Source of the DNA: Caproiciproducens galactitolivorans
GTDB lineage: Bacteria; Bacillota; Clostridia; Oscillospirales; Acutalibacteraceae
DNA length: 64,000 nt
Direction of reading: 5' to 3'
NCBI RefSeq assembly: GCF_026672255.1
Contig: NZ_JAPOHA010000001.1
Location: 248,001 to 312,000, forward strand
The notes under the pieces were generated by a model. That model was given only the letters and a program-made list of their open reading frames with translations, was not told the DNA's origin and ran no database searches. Position numbers and translations under genes: made by a program. This document shows, piece by piece, positions 1 to 9,083 of this stretch; the first letter of the stretch is position 1; each line of letters opens with the position of its first letter.

Positions 1-164
1 CCGACGGTCATGGATTTGTGGGCTGCATTGTAAATTCCCCAGTTCGGGAAATAGACAATGATGTTTTTGCTTTTTGCAGCCGCTGCATAAGAAACTGGCA
101 AGCATGAAATGACTAACGCGAGTGAAAGAAAAAGTACAGATAACTTCCTTAATTTTCTTTTCAT
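1..164 (-). CDS. GH18 chitinase-like secreted protein, N-terminal part only
   Basis: The reading frame starts at 164 and runs off the left edge, so only about 54 residues are visible. GGGGAGG (174-180) is a good ribosome binding site. The protein begins MKRKLRKLSV with a hydrophobic core and an Ala-rich region (about residues 8-28), a typical Sec signal peptide. It then reads IIVYFPNWGIYNAA, which resembles the first beta strand of glycoside hydrolase family 18 (chitinases and related endo-N-acetylglucosaminidases). The catalytic DxxDxDxE motif lies outside the window, so activity cannot be judged. Spore-germination hydrolases of the same fold are an alternative. Confidence 0.6.
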   Translation of the reverse strand, partial: MKRKLRKLSVLFLSLALVISCLPVSYAAAAKSKNIIVYFPNWGIYNAAHKSMTV

Positions 165-709
165 TTGTAATTGCCTCCCCATTTCATTTTATATTTAATC
201 CATACTCCTCAAGCTTTTCTGCACTTCGAATGCGCAGCCTCCTTGTTTTTAATATTTGGAATATGAATCAATATACGTCCTGAAAATAGAAATCGAGGAT
301 TCACGAAGGGGTGGTAACGGACTATGAGGTCGGCCAAAAATCTTGCCAGATAGGTTGCTGGTCGTGTAAAAGGGTCAATTTCTCAAATGCTAAGAGCAGT
401 TTTGATTCCGAAAGGGCTGGCGGAATAAATGTTTTGTTATTTTAAACATCAGAGAAAAAATTTTCTCTAAAATTTAGTAAAAAAAATTCTGAAATCAATA
501 TTTTAAAACTTGTGAAAGAAAAGAATTAAAAATTATTGTTCAGAATTGCAAATATATATTAACATTTAATTCCATTTTTTACAATATATTCTGAATAAGT
601 TTTTTAAGAAAAAATAATGAACCGAAAATGCTGCAAAAACAGTAAAAGAAATGAATTTGCTGGTAAGAAAAAATGACGTTAACGGAATTCCTTTTTGCAT
701 TGCAATTGA
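165..709. other. AT-rich intergenic region
   Basis: No convincing gene is seen. The part next to the chitinase-like gene could be its long 5' leader: read on the minus strand it contains a short hairpin (CTGCGC / GTGCAG around 220-240). I do not recognise a riboswitch class. From about 430 to 640 the DNA becomes very AT-rich with many stops in all frames, as expected for decayed or promoter DNA. Confidence 0.5.
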
Positions 710-985
710 ATGCTTACCATTGTTCCGTTTGCTTTTGCGTGCATTTTTTCGATACCAATGATTTTCTTATTCCCGGGAGGACAGACATCGATCGGGATGA
801 ACGGAGTGCTTTCCCTTCTGTATCTCGGAGTGCTCAGCACGGGGCTTGCTTTCCTGCTGCCAAATGCTTCCCAAACATTGACAACCTCTACAAGGACTGC
901 GATAATATTATCCAGTGAGTCTGTTTTCGGATCGCTGGCCTGCATGATGCTGAATGCTTCAGCTGTGCAGGTTTTTTTGATATTT
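710..985 (+). pseudogene. EamA/DMT transporter, C-terminal remnant
   Basis: An open stretch of about 90 codons encodes two or three hydrophobic segments and the stretch LLYLGVLSTGLAFLLPNASQ, followed by TAIILSSESVFGSL. This matches the C-terminal EamA repeat of drug/metabolite transporters (the usual form is LGV.ST.la..LQ..aQ, then LEPVfa). A stop codon lies directly upstream (707-709), there is no ribosome binding site or N-terminal half, and homology fades after about 965. It is best read as a gene remnant overrun by the promoter of the following sigma factor. Confidence 0.6.
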
Positions 986-1016
986 CATGATATAATTTTA
1001 AAGATTTTTAAGATTT

Positions 1017-1046
1017 TGAAAACTATTTTCCAATCTACAGCGTCTA
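1017..1046 (+). promoter_or_regulatory. ECF (SigV-type) autoregulatory promoter
   Basis: TGAAAAC at 1017-1023 and CGTCTA at 1041-1046 lie 17 bases apart, about 60 bases before the sigma factor gene. A TGAAAC-like -35 with a CGTCTA -10 is the known signature of SigV-type ECF promoters. The sigma factor therefore most likely transcribes its own operon. Confidence 0.75.
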
Positions 1047-1064
1047 ATAGATGTACACAGCAAA

Positions 1065-1078
1065 TTGATACGTATCAA
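1065..1078. promoter_or_regulatory. 14-bp perfect palindrome in the sigV leader
   Basis: TTGATACGTATCAA is a perfect inverted repeat between the ECF promoter and the ribosome binding site. It could be an operator for a second regulator. No binding protein can be named. Confidence 0.45.
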
Positions 1079-1104
1079 AAATCAGGAGGGAGAGGTTCGT
1101 ACGA

Positions 1105-1602
1105 ATGGGAAAGAAAACAATTGAAATGCAAATTGCGGATTATGTAATGAAATATCAGGATAGCCATTACCGGTTGGCTTATAGTATAGTAAAAGATCCA
1201 TACGACGCACAGGATATTGTTCAGGAGTCGATTACAAAAGCATTTTCCTCAAAGAAATCCCTGAAAGAGCCGGATTACATAAAAACATGGTTTTACCGGA
1301 TTGAAGTAAATACTGCTTTGGATTTTCTCAGAAAGCGGAACAAAACGGTTCTGTCCGATGAGGAAATGCTTTCCGACCAGGATTCGGGGGAATGTGACCA
1401 GTACACGGATTTTGATCTGCGAAAGGCGTTGGAGGATTTGCCGGTCAGTTACCGAAGCGTTGTCGTTTTAAGGTACTTTGAAGACCTTAAAATTGAAGAA
1501 GTTGCAGAAGTATTAAATGAAAATGTGAATACCGTCAAAACAAGATTGTATAAGGCGCTTCAAAAGCTGCGCATAACGATGAATGATGCGAAGGAGGTTT
1601 AA
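1105..1602 (+). CDS. sigV: ECF RNA polymerase sigma factor, SigV/ECF30 type
   Basis: A 165-residue sigma-70 family protein. Region 2 covers roughly residues 15-75 (DAQDIVQESITKAF, then TWFYRIEVNTALDFLRK). Region 4 covers roughly 105-155 (LEDLPVSYRSVVVLRYFEDL, then VNTVKTRLYKALQKLR, the helix-turn-helix that reads the -35). The start is the ATG 9 bases after GAGG (1092-1095). It is followed after 2 bases by an RsiV-like anti-sigma gene, the arrangement of Bacillus sigV-rsiV and Clostridioides csfV-rsiV. Known members switch on lysozyme-resistance genes. The ECF promoter upstream indicates autoregulation. Confidence 0.85.
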   Translation: MGKKTIEMQIADYVMKYQDSHYRLAYSIVKDPYDAQDIVQESITKAFSSKKSLKEPDYIKTWFYRIEVNTALDFLRKRNKTVLSDEEMLSDQDSGECDQYTDFDLRKALEDLPVSYRSVVVLRYFEDLKIEEVAEVLNENVNTVKTRLYKALQKLRITMNDAKEV

Positions 1603-1604
1603 CA

Positions 1605-2504
1605 ATGGGTAATCAAAAACTGGATCAGTTAAAGAAAGAATATATGGATACGCCGATCCCCCAGGAACTGGATTTTTTAGTGCGTAAGACCTTGAAAGAA
1701 AATGGAGTTTATTCTATTCCGAATAAGAAAGCTTTTCGAAGGCTCGGCGCGATCGCCGCGTCGATCGCAATTGTCTTCGGAATCTTTATCGTAGAAATCA
1801 ATTCAAGCCCCGCTTTTGCCAAATCCATGTCGGAAGTTCCGGTAGTCGGAAATCTGGTGAAGGTATTGACTTTCCGGGAGTATACGGTAAAAGATGAAGG
1901 GTGTGATGCGGAAATCAAAGTGCCTCAGGTTCAGGGGCTGAAGGATAAAAAACTGGAAAACAGCATCAATGAAAAATACCTGAAAGAGGGGAAAGAGTTA
2001 TATCAGGGATTTACCGCCGATATGGAAGAATTAAAGAAAAACGGCGGCGGCCACATGGGCATCAGCAGCGGCTATGAAGTAAAGACCGATACGGACAGGA
2101 TCCTTTCCATAGGCCGTTATACGGTAAACACGGTTGGGTCATCCTCAACGCAAATGAAGTATGATACCATCGACAAGAAAAAGCAGGTTCTACTGACACT
2201 TCCAAGTCTTTTTAAAGACGATCAATATATTAAGGTCATCAGCGATAACATTAAAAAGCAGATGCGAGAGCAAATGAAGAAAGACAAAGATGTCACGTAC
2301 TGGCTGGATGATCCGGAAATCGATCCAAGCGAACAGTTTAACCAGATTAAAAAAGACCAGAGCTTTTATATCAATAAGGATGGCAAGCTGATCATTTCCT
2401 TTGATAAATATGACGTTGCTCCCGGGTGTATGGGGGTTGTTGAGTTTACAATACCAACGGACGTTTTGTCCAATATATTAGTTGGAAACGAATATATCCA
2501 TTAA
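1605..2504 (+). CDS. rsiV: Anti-sigma factor RsiV (lysozyme receptor type, DUF3298)
   Basis: A 299-residue membrane protein with a cytoplasmic sigma-binding segment (about 1-45), one transmembrane helix (about 46-66) and a large extracellular domain related to DUF3298/DUF4163. In B. subtilis, RsiV binds lysozyme and is then cut by signal peptidase just outside the membrane. Here SSPAFAKS places an AXA-type site (A70-F71-A72) right after the helix, so the same mechanism is likely. The extracellular part ends with the DUF3298 region (NKDGKLIISFDKYDVAPG). Start and spacing (AAGGAGG, 2-base gap from sigV) indicate co-translation. Confidence 0.85.
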   Translation: MGNQKLDQLKKEYMDTPIPQELDFLVRKTLKENGVYSIPNKKAFRRLGAIAASIAIVFGIFIVEINSSPAFAKSMSEVPVVGNLVKVLTFREYTVKDEGCDAEIKVPQVQGLKDKKLENSINEKYLKEGKELYQGFTADMEELKKNGGGHMGISSGYEVKTDTDRILSIGRYTVNTVGSSSTQMKYDTIDKKKQVLLTLPSLFKDDQYIKVISDNIKKQMREQMKKDKDVTYWLDDPEIDPSEQFNQIKKDQSFYINKDGKLIISFDKYDVAPGCMGVVEFTIPTDVLSNILVGNEYIH

Positions 2505-2517
2505 GCTTTTGGAAATG

Positions 2518-2556
2518 AAAACCGCTGTCAGCACAATCGGTGCCGACAGCGGTTTT
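2518..2556. terminator. Bidirectional terminator between rsiV and fucI
   Basis: AAAACCGCTGTC-type arms (2518-2529 and 2545-2556), with an inner GCAC/GTGC pairing, form a strong hairpin flanked by A on one side and T on the other. It can serve both convergent genes. Confidence 0.8.
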
Positions 2557-2580
2557 CTGTATAAATCAGGAGTGGAGCAA

Positions 2581-4341
2581 TCATTTATAAAGCGGGCCGT
2601 AAGCGGCGCACGCCCGGTAATCCGCGTCTTCCGGGTTCTTTGTTCCGAATGCGGACCAGGCATGCGGGCGGTAAATCTCTTCATCGGGTACATTGTGCAG
2701 GGAAACGGGAATTCGCAGCATACTTGAGAGGGAGATTAAATCTTTTCCGATATGGCCATAGGCGAAAGCGCCGTGATTGGCTCCCCAGTTCGCCATAACG
2801 GAATAAACGTCCTTAAAAGCGCCTTTCCCGGTTAATCTTGGAACGAACCAGGTTGTCGGCCATGTCGGGTCGGTACGGCTGTCGAGTTTCTTGTGAATTT
2901 CGTCCGGAAGGACAACGGTATAGCCTTCGGCAATCTGAAGCACCGGCCCCGCACCGTCGATAATATTCACGCGCATAAGGGTAACGGGCATTTCCGCCTG
3001 TGTCTTAAAGTGCGAGGAGAATCCGCCGCCGCGGAAGTAGCCAAGATTCGCCGGGCACCAGTCTGTCGCTTTCGCCATGGCCTGAATGTCCTCGTCTGTG
3101 ACGTTCCACCACTTTTTCATAACGCCCTTGTTCTGTTCGTCTTTGCAAACGCCGGTACCGTCGAGCGCGGCCGCTCCGGAATTAATTAAATGCATAAATC
3201 CGTTGGAAGCCATACCGGTTGGGCTTTTCCCCGTTACGCGCTTTACCGCTTCGGGGCTCCAATAGGTTCTTACGTCCGCGAACACACAGGCCGTTCCGGT
3301 CAGCAGCTTGCCGAAGAGCATAGCGGTTCCGTTGAGTCCGTCGTTCTCGGTTGCCAGCGTGATCGGCTGCCGTTTGCCGTTCCAGTCAAAGCTGGAGTTG
3401 AGGATTGCTTCGGTAAAATCACCGTTCGGAAGCCAGTCCGTCCACATCCGCTGTCCCTGGAAACCGCCGAGAATCGCATTCCGGCCGAGGGCTTCTTCGT
3501 GTCTTCCGATATCGTTCAGCTTTTCATTGCCGAGCAGGATGTCACGGCAGGCCAAAGTCATCTTTACAACGAATTCCCACTCTTTTTCCTTCTGCTCTTT
3601 GGAATTCGGGTGGGCGTTGTTGTCCGCGCCTTCCTTGCAGTTTGCTTTTGTCCAGGCAAGCGCCTTTTCATATTCTTCATGGTCGTAGATTCCGAGGTGA
3701 ATTCTTCTCAGTATTTCGGTCATATCCACCCATTCCGCGCGGATGCCGAGATATTTCTGGAAGAAGTTCGCGTCGCAGTAAGAGCCGCCGATTCCCATGG
3801 CGACCGCGCCCAGCCCCACATAGGCTTTATTGCGCATTTGCCCGACCGCGGCGGCACAGCGGGCAAAACGGAGGATTTTTTCGGCGACGTCTTCGGGAAT
3901 CGTTCGGTCATCCATATCCTGCACGTCCCGGCCGTAAATGGAAAAAGCCGGCAGGCCGCGCTGCGCGTGAGCCGCCATTGCCGCGGCCAGATAAACCGCG
4001 CCCGGGCGCTCCGTTCCGTTAAAGCCCCACACGGCTTTGACCGTGAGCGGGTCCAAGTCCATCGTTTCGCTTCCGTAGCACCAGCAGGGGGTTACGCTCA
4101 GGGTTGCACATACGTTTTGCCCGGAAAAATATTCCGCGCAACGGGCGGCTTCCGCGCCTCCGCCGATGGTGCAGGGGGAAACGACGCATTGCACGGGGGT
4201 GCCGTCCGCATAGGTTAAATTTTCTTCAATTAAAGCCTTTGCGGCGTTTGCCATGCCCATGGTCTGGTCTTCCAGGCTCTCGCGAATTCCGCCCCAGCGG
4301 CCGTCAATGATCGGCCGGATTCCGATTCTTGGATAATTCAT
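2581..4341 (-). CDS. fucI: L-fucose isomerase
   Basis: A 586-residue protein, close to the 591 residues of E. coli FucI, aligned from [20 protein letters not shown] onward. It converts L-fucose to L-fuculose in the cytoplasm with a Mn2+ cofactor. The expected catalytic/metal residues are present as E332 (ATENDG) and D356 ([10 protein letters not shown]), with a matching C-terminal His region ([15 protein letters not shown]). It is the last gene of the minus-strand fucA-kinase-fucI operon, 57 bases after the kinase stop. D-arabinose isomerisation is a known side activity of the family. Confidence 0.95.
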   Translation of the reverse strand: MNYPRIGIRPIIDGRWGGIRESLEDQTMGMANAAKALIEENLTYADGTPVQCVVSPCTIGGGAEAARCAEYFSGQNVCATLSVTPCWCYGSETMDLDPLTVKAVWGFNGTERPGAVYLAAAMAAHAQRGLPAFSIYGRDVQDMDDRTIPEDVAEKILRFARCAAAVGQMRNKAYVGLGAVAMGIGGSYCDANFFQKYLGIRAEWVDMTEILRRIHLGIYDHEEYEKALAWTKANCKEGADNNAHPNSKEQKEKEWEFVVKMTLACRDILLGNEKLNDIGRHEEALGRNAILGGFQGQRMWTDWLPNGDFTEAILNSSFDWNGKRQPITLATENDGLNGTAMLFGKLLTGTACVFADVRTYWSPEAVKRVTGKSPTGMASNGFMHLINSGAAALDGTGVCKDEQNKGVMKKWWNVTDEDIQAMAKATDWCPANLGYFRGGGFSSHFKTQAEMPVTLMRVNIIDGAGPVLQIAEGYTVVLPDEIHKKLDSRTDPTWPTTWFVPRLTGKGAFKDVYSVMANWGANHGAFAYGHIGKDLISLSSMLRIPVSLHNVPDEEIYRPHAWSAFGTKNPEDADYRACAAYGPLYK

Positions 4342-4398
4342 ATTGCTTTTCCTCCTAAATTATTTATCAGATTTACAGCCGTTCCAATTAGCGGCTGA

Positions 4399-5877
4399 TT
4401 ATTGTTCCGTTTTAAGTAATCGTCTAAATTTTTCGAAATTCTGCTCCCAAAGAGCGTGATTTTCAGGGAAATAGGCGACCGGCTCGAATGAATTTCGTAT
4501 CTTCTTTCTTGCTTCGGAAAGATCGGGTATCAAGCCAAGCGCGATCAGCTGAACCGCCGCGTTTCCAAGCGCGGTTGCTTCCGTGGGGCCCGCGATTACT
4601 TTCCGGTTGGCTGCGCTGGCGGTCATCTGGCAGAGGAGCCGATCTTTTGTACCGCCGCCCGCCATGTAAATGCAGGAATACGCTTTGCCTGTGCAGTCCT
4701 GTATCTGTTCAAGCGTGTATTGGTATTTCATGGCGATACTTTCGTAAATACAGCGGACGATTTCCCCGTCGGTCCGGGGCACATATTGTCCTGTTTTTTG
4801 GCAGAAATCCCGGATTCTGCCGGGAATATCGCCCGGCTGTACAAAGACCGGCGAATCCGGGTCGATCAGGCAGGCAAACGGCTTGCTTGCCTTCGCCATT
4901 TGCTCCATGTCGGCGTAGGAATATGCTTTGCCCGTGCGTTTAAACTGGCGGCGGGTTTCCTGAATCAGCCACAGCCCGATAATATTTTTCAGAAAAGTAG
5001 TCGTTCCGCCGTAGCCGATCTCGTTGGTCAGATTACAGCGGCGTGATTTCTCATTGATGATGGGGAACGGTAATTCCGTTCCGAACAGCGACCATGTGCC
5101 GCAGGAAATAAAGATAAAGTCCTCTGTTTCAGCCGGAATGGCGGCCACGGCGCTGGCCGTGTCGTGGGAAGCCACGGAAATTACGGTTTTCGGTTCTGTT
5201 TCCAGTTCCCGGCACAGTTCCTCCGTGAGGGTCCCCACGACCGTTCCGGATTTCACGATCGGAGGGAATAAAGAAGGCCGAAGCTCAAGCTGTTCCATCA
5301 GCGCTGGATTCCATTGCTGATGTACCGGGTCCATGAGCTGCGTGGTGGAAGCAATGGAACATTCGGCGTATTTTTTGCCCGTCAGCATGAAATTGAATAA
5401 GTCTGGCATCAGAAGTACGGTTTCCGCACTGCGCAGGAGTTCCGGCCTGTTTTGAACGATGGAATAAAGCTGAAAGACGGTGTTGATTTCCATCAGCTGA
5501 TTTCCCGTAAGCTGATACAAACGCTCCGCGCCGATCTTTTTGCAGACGGCGTCCATCATTCCTGCCGTACGGCGGTCGCGGTAGTGTACCGGGTTTTCCA
5601 AAAGAGTGCCTTCCTTGGAAAGCAGCCCGAAATCCACGCCCCAGGTGTCGATTCCAATACTGTCGAATCCGCCCGCGTTATTGGCCTGAACGATTCCCTG
5701 CTTGATTTCGTGAAAAAGCCGCAGAACATCCCAATAAAGTGTGCCGTGAACCATGACGGGTTCATTGTCAAACCGGTGGACTTCCTTCAGCTCGATTTTT
5801 TGCCCGTCGAAACGTGCCAGCATGGCTCTGCCGCTGGAACCGCCGAAATCAAAGGCAAGTACTCTCTTTTTTCCCAT
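4399..5877 (-). CDS. FGGY-family L-fuculokinase (RhaB-like)
   Basis: A 492-residue sugar kinase of the FGGY family, starting at the ATG 7 bases after AAGGAGG; an in-frame ATG at 5904 has no such site. It has the N-terminal phosphate-binding loop (LAFDFGGSSGRAML), the sugar-contact region GIDTWGVDFGLL and the C-terminal ATP-binding MAGGGTKDRLLCQMTAS. The sequence is of the rhamnulokinase subgroup, but it lies between fucI and fucA and no rhamnose genes are nearby. L-fuculose 1-kinase is therefore the best call. It may also accept L-rhamnulose, since RhaB-type kinases tolerate both sugars. Confidence 0.8.
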   Translation of the reverse strand: MGKKRVLAFDFGGSSGRAMLARFDGQKIELKEVHRFDNEPVMVHGTLYWDVLRLFHEIKQGIVQANNAGGFDSIGIDTWGVDFGLLSKEGTLLENPVHYRDRRTAGMMDAVCKKIGAERLYQLTGNQLMEINTVFQLYSIVQNRPELLRSAETVLLMPDLFNFMLTGKKYAECSIASTTQLMDPVHQQWNPALMEQLELRPSLFPPIVKSGTVVGTLTEELCRELETEPKTVISVASHDTASAVAAIPAETEDFIFISCGTWSLFGTELPFPIINEKSRRCNLTNEIGYGGTTTFLKNIIGLWLIQETRRQFKRTGKAYSYADMEQMAKASKPFACLIDPDSPVFVQPGDIPGRIRDFCQKTGQYVPRTDGEIVRCIYESIAMKYQYTLEQIQDCTGKAYSCIYMAGGGTKDRLLCQMTASAANRKVIAGPTEATALGNAAVQLIALGLIPDLSEARKKIRNSFEPVAYFPENHALWEQNFEKFRRLLKTEQ

Positions 5878-5907
5878 ACACACGCCTCCTTTTGCGCCAT
5901 GCATGCC

Positions 5908-6591
5908 TTACTTATTGTATTTTTTATAACCGGGGTGTCTGCCGGTCACATGGTAATAGGAAGTTCTTAATTCCAGAAGTTTCTTTATATTCTCCGGAGG
6001 AATTTCCTGCGCGCCGCCCAACAGATGCGCGGTCAGACTGATTTTTGCAAACAGTTCAAGCGTTTCCATCCGATAGTAAGCGGTAATCAAATCGGCTCCG
6101 ACGGACAGCGCGCCGTGATTCTGAAGCAGCATGACATCGTGTTCTTTTAAATAGGGCGTAATGGCTTCCGGTACTTCCATGGTGGAAGGGGTTCCGTAAG
6201 GGGTAAGCGGAATGGAACCAATCGCGATGACGGTTTCAATCATGGAATATTCGTCCAGACTTTTGCCCGCAACGGCATATCCGGTTGCTGTCGGCGGATG
6301 CGCATGGAGTACCGCGCCGACGTCGTCCCTTTCTTCGTAGCAGCGCAGATGCATCTTGATTTCAGAGGAGGGACGGTATCCTTCCGCTCCCTCCAGAATT
6401 TCCCCTTTTGCGTTGATTTTGACAATCTTTTCCGGCGTAATAAAACTTTTGCTGATGCCGGTAGGGGTGGCAAGGAAACTGCCGTCTTCCAGTTTGACCG
6501 TTACGTTTCCGTCGTTTGCCGCTACCCAGCCCAACTGCCACATTTTGTGGCATATATCACAAATCTGCTCTTTTACCTGCTGAATTTCCAT
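5908..6591 (-). CDS. fucA: Class II aldolase, L-fuculose-1-phosphate aldolase
   Basis: A 227-residue class II aldolase/adducin-family enzyme. It would split L-fuculose 1-phosphate into dihydroxyacetone phosphate and L-lactaldehyde. Zinc-binding histidines are visible in LHAHPPTATG and QNHGALSVG. The start at 6591 has AGGAG 8 bases upstream; the in-frame ATG at 6606 lacks one. It is the first gene of the fuc operon, 139 bases from the -35 to the divergent DeoR gene. No lactaldehyde reductase (fucO) follows, so lactaldehyde must be handled elsewhere. Rhamnulose-1-phosphate aldolase is a less likely alternative. Confidence 0.85.
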   Translation of the reverse strand: MEIQQVKEQICDICHKMWQLGWVAANDGNVTVKLEDGSFLATPTGISKSFITPEKIVKINAKGEILEGAEGYRPSSEIKMHLRCYEERDDVGAVLHAHPPTATGYAVAGKSLDEYSMIETVIAIGSIPLTPYGTPSTMEVPEAITPYLKEHDVMLLQNHGALSVGADLITAYYRMETLELFAKISLTAHLLGGAQEIPPENIKKLLELRTSYYHVTGRHPGYKKYNK

Positions 6592-6638
6592 AAAAGCTCT
6601 CCTCATATATTCAAAATATTTATATACTTGCAGTTCAA

Positions 6639-6667
6639 ATTATAAATAGACTGAAACGAAATGTAAA
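6639..6667 (-). promoter_or_regulatory. Promoter of the fucA-kinase-fucI operon
   Basis: On the minus strand TTTACA (6662-6667), a 17-base spacer and TATAAT (6639-6644) form a near-consensus sigma-A promoter. Its -35 touches the palindrome at 6666-6693, so a bound repressor would block it. Confidence 0.8.
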
Positions 6668-6693
6668 TATTTTGCAATATTGTTGCAAATATT
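6666..6693. promoter_or_regulatory. Palindromic operator between the fuc operon and its DeoR regulator
   Basis: AATATTTTGCAA and TTGCAAATATT face each other across 5 bases. The site lies between two divergent promoters and overlaps the -35 elements of both. It is the obvious binding site for the adjacent DeoR-family regulator. Confidence 0.7.
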
Positions 6694-6712
6694 GACGGAA
6701 TAAAGGTATAAT
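6683..6712 (+). promoter_or_regulatory. Promoter of the deoR-family gene
   Basis: TTGCAA (6683-6688), 18 bases, TATAAT (6707-6712). The -35 is inside the right arm of the palindrome, suggesting autorepression. Confidence 0.65.
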
Positions 6713-6765
6713 TGTTTCATAATTATTCAAAATGTTTCATACGAAGCGAAAAGGAGTTCAAAGTT

Positions 6766-7524
6766 ATGTTTGCGGAAGAGCGATGCGATAAAATTATGGC
6801 AATCCTGAGGGCAAAAAAGCATGTATCACTGGATTATCTGTCCGGTCAGCTCTATTGCAGTCCTGCAACCATCCGGCGCGACCTGATCGGTTTGGAAAAC
6901 ATGGGGCTGGTAATCCGCAAGCGCGGCGGCGCGGCTCTTGCCATGGGGGGAAACTGGGAATATTCCTACACGTTCCGCGATATGGAAAAGAAGGATGAAA
7001 AAACATATATCTGCACGCTGGCGGAAAATTTTTTAGCGGATGGTCTTTCTCTGTTTTTAGATTCCAGCACAACGGTGATGAATATCTGTCCCGTTCTGAA
7101 AAAATATAACAATTTGTCCGTAGCGACAAACGGGATTACAACCGCCCTCAGTTTAATCCAGAATGACTGCGCGGATACCTATATGGCGGGCGGACATGTA
7201 AAATACGGTTCAACCTCCATCGTCGGGGAACAGGCAAGCCACTTTTTCACCCAGTTTAAAGCGGATTTGGCGATCATATCCTGCCGGGGAATCGACCGGC
7301 AGGGTGTTTGCGAGGCGAATCAGCAGCAGGTTATGGTAAAAAAGCAGATGATGGAAAACGCGGAATCGACCATTCTGCTTTGCGACAGCAGTAAATTCAA
7401 TCAGTCCTATTTCTTTCGGTTAAGCGGTTTTAAGGGGATCGACGCAATCCTTACGGAAAAGAAGCCGCCGGAGGACATTGCAAGGGCGGCGGCGGAAGCG
7501 TCGTGCGATATTTTGTTTGAATAG
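6766..7524 (+). CDS. DeoR-family transcriptional repressor of the fucose operon
   Basis: A 252-residue DeoR/GlpR regulator. The start at 6766 has AAGGAG 9 bases upstream. The N-terminal winged helix (about residues 5-55: VSLDYLSGQLYCSPATIRRD) binds DNA. The C-terminal DeoRC sugar-phosphate sensor includes FLDSSTTVMNI and the late LLCDSSKF motif. It is divergent from fucA with a palindromic operator between, so it most likely represses the operon until a fuculose phosphate ester is present. The effector is inferred, not shown. Confidence 0.85.
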   Translation: MFAEERCDKIMAILRAKKHVSLDYLSGQLYCSPATIRRDLIGLENMGLVIRKRGGAALAMGGNWEYSYTFRDMEKKDEKTYICTLAENFLADGLSLFLDSSTTVMNICPVLKKYNNLSVATNGITTALSLIQNDCADTYMAGGHVKYGSTSIVGEQASHFFTQFKADLAIISCRGIDRQGVCEANQQQVMVKKQMMENAESTILLCDSSKFNQSYFFRLSGFKGIDAILTEKKPPEDIARAAAEASCDILFE

Positions 7525-7538
7525 CATACAGCAATAAG

Positions 7539-7567
7539 AATGCCGGTCATCCGCGATGACGGGCATT
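7539..7567. terminator. Terminator between deoR-type and yesN-type genes
   Basis: AATGCC.GTCATC arms (7539-7551, 7555-7567) with one mismatch and a 3-base loop lie between two convergent genes. Confidence 0.7.
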
Positions 7568-7569
7568 CT

Positions 7570-9078
7570 TTAAACGATCTCTTCGCTGTTGCTGTAATCG
7601 CGGGGGGAGCATCCGTAAAATTTTTTGAACTTCTTGCTGAAATAAAACACGTCGGCATAGCCTACCATTTCCGCTACCTGTATGATTTTATAATCCCGCG
7701 TGTTGAGCAGCTCTTTTGCTTTTCCCATCCGCAAAGCGGTAATCGACTGTACGATGGACTGCCCGGTGACTTTTTTATAGACGCTTCCCATATAAGCGGG
7801 GTTAAGATTGAAAGATTCGGATATTTTCGATACGGAAAGTTCGGGTTCCGTGCAGTGCTGAGAAATATAATCGCTTATTTTCTTCACCAGAACGGCGTCC
7901 GACGGCATGGTGACAATATGTTCCATACATTGCAGGCCGTAGGAGACGACGGTTTCCAGAAGTGCCTGCAAAGAATAGCCCTCATCGATTAGTTCTCTGG
8001 CAAAGGCGTTTAAATTTTTTGCCGGAAGGAATACTTCATGGGAGTTCACACTGTAAATAATCAGAATTTCCGTTACAATCAGGCTGAGCTGGTTGTGGTT
8101 CCCTGATTCCCGGATATCGTCAAATAAATTTTTCAGCAGTTTTTCCAGATTTGTCCGATCTTTTGCATTCAGGCAAAGGATAATGTTTTGCCGCAGGGAC
8201 AAAAAGGCCTTTTTATCGATTTTGTAAATTTCACTGCTTTTCTGCCGGACCAGTTTCTTTTCCGTGTAGAAGTACCGTTTTGTCAGGTCGTCCAAAACCA
8301 GCTGATATTGTGCTGCCCAAACGGACTGAATCGGGAAAGGTTCCCCGAAAGACAGAAAGATATAATCTGTAAATTGGTTCAGAAATTCGCTGCAAAGCGC
8401 GAAAATATCCTCAGACTCGCTTCCCTTTTCAAAACAGAACTGAACGACTGCGGTGTGCTCATTTTCCTGAAAGTATTCAAAGGCGATGCCGCTGCCATTG
8501 ATCTTTTTACAAAACAGTTCCATACAGGCTTTGATCTCTTCATAACAGTAAATCCCCAGAAAACAGCAGAAGCGGAAAGAGGAAAAATCCGGATATGCCT
8601 GGAACAGTTCGCGGACTTCTTTCCCGCCGGTGGCCACTTTGTAAACAAAGGAGCGCCGCAGGTATTGATTGTATTTTTTGATTCCCTCCCGGCTTTTCAG
8701 CGACGACAGGATGTTATCCCGGCAGGAGATCAGGGCGCTGTCCAGACTGGGCTTGTCAATGGGTTTTAACAGATAATTTACCGCCTGGCACTTAATCGCC
8801 TTTTGCGCGTACGCAAAGTCATTGTATCCGGAAAGAAAAATGATTTTCGTGTTGATGCCGTGTTCGTATATGTATTCCAGAACCTCCATGCCGGACTTTA
8901 CCGGCATTTTAATATCCAGCAGAAGGATATCGACAAGATGGCTCGTGACAAAATCAATGACTTCCTGTCCGTTTTCGGCTTCCCCGACGCATCGGAGTTC
9001 CAGTTTGTCCCAGTCGATAATGCGCTTCAGGCGCTGACGGATAAAGAATTCGTCGTCCGCTATGAAAACATTCAGCAC
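7570..9078 (-). CDS. YesN-type response regulator (REC + AraC HTH)
   Basis: A 502-residue regulator with a GTG start 10 bases after AAGGAGG. The receiver domain (about 1-120) has the acidic pair D8/D9 and the phosphoacceptor D55 (ILLLDIKMPVKSG). A long middle segment follows. A C-terminal AraC-type double helix-turn-helix (about 400-500: LSVSKISESFNLNPAYMGSV, then IIQVAEMVGYADVFYFSKKF) binds DNA. It lies 5 bases after the sensor kinase gene. Such pairs usually control a neighbouring CUT1 sugar importer; here the divergent ABC operon at 11016 is the expected target. Confidence 0.9.
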   Translation of the reverse strand: MLNVFIADDEFFIRQRLKRIIDWDKLELRCVGEAENGQEVIDFVTSHLVDILLLDIKMPVKSGMEVLEYIYEHGINTKIIFLSGYNDFAYAQKAIKCQAVNYLLKPIDKPSLDSALISCRDNILSSLKSREGIKKYNQYLRRSFVYKVATGGKEVRELFQAYPDFSSFRFCCFLGIYCYEEIKACMELFCKKINGSGIAFEYFQENEHTAVVQFCFEKGSESEDIFALCSEFLNQFTDYIFLSFGEPFPIQSVWAAQYQLVLDDLTKRYFYTEKKLVRQKSSEIYKIDKKAFLSLRQNIILCLNAKDRTNLEKLLKNLFDDIRESGNHNQLSLIVTEILIIYSVNSHEVFLPAKNLNAFARELIDEGYSLQALLETVVSYGLQCMEHIVTMPSDAVLVKKISDYISQHCTEPELSVSKISESFNLNPAYMGSVYKKVTGQSIVQSITALRMGKAKELLNTRDYKIIQVAEMVGYADVFYFSKKFKKFYGCSPRDYSNSEEIV

Positions 9079-9083
9079 GGCTG

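Noticed and set aside
165-480. Riboswitch (e.g. c-di-GMP type) in the leader of the chitinase-like gene
   Set aside because: One small hairpin is visible, but conserved aptamer blocks of known classes are absent.
3190-4218. 342-codon open frame antisense to fucI
   Set aside because: It mirrors codon bias of fucI, has no ribosome binding site and no recognisable domain.
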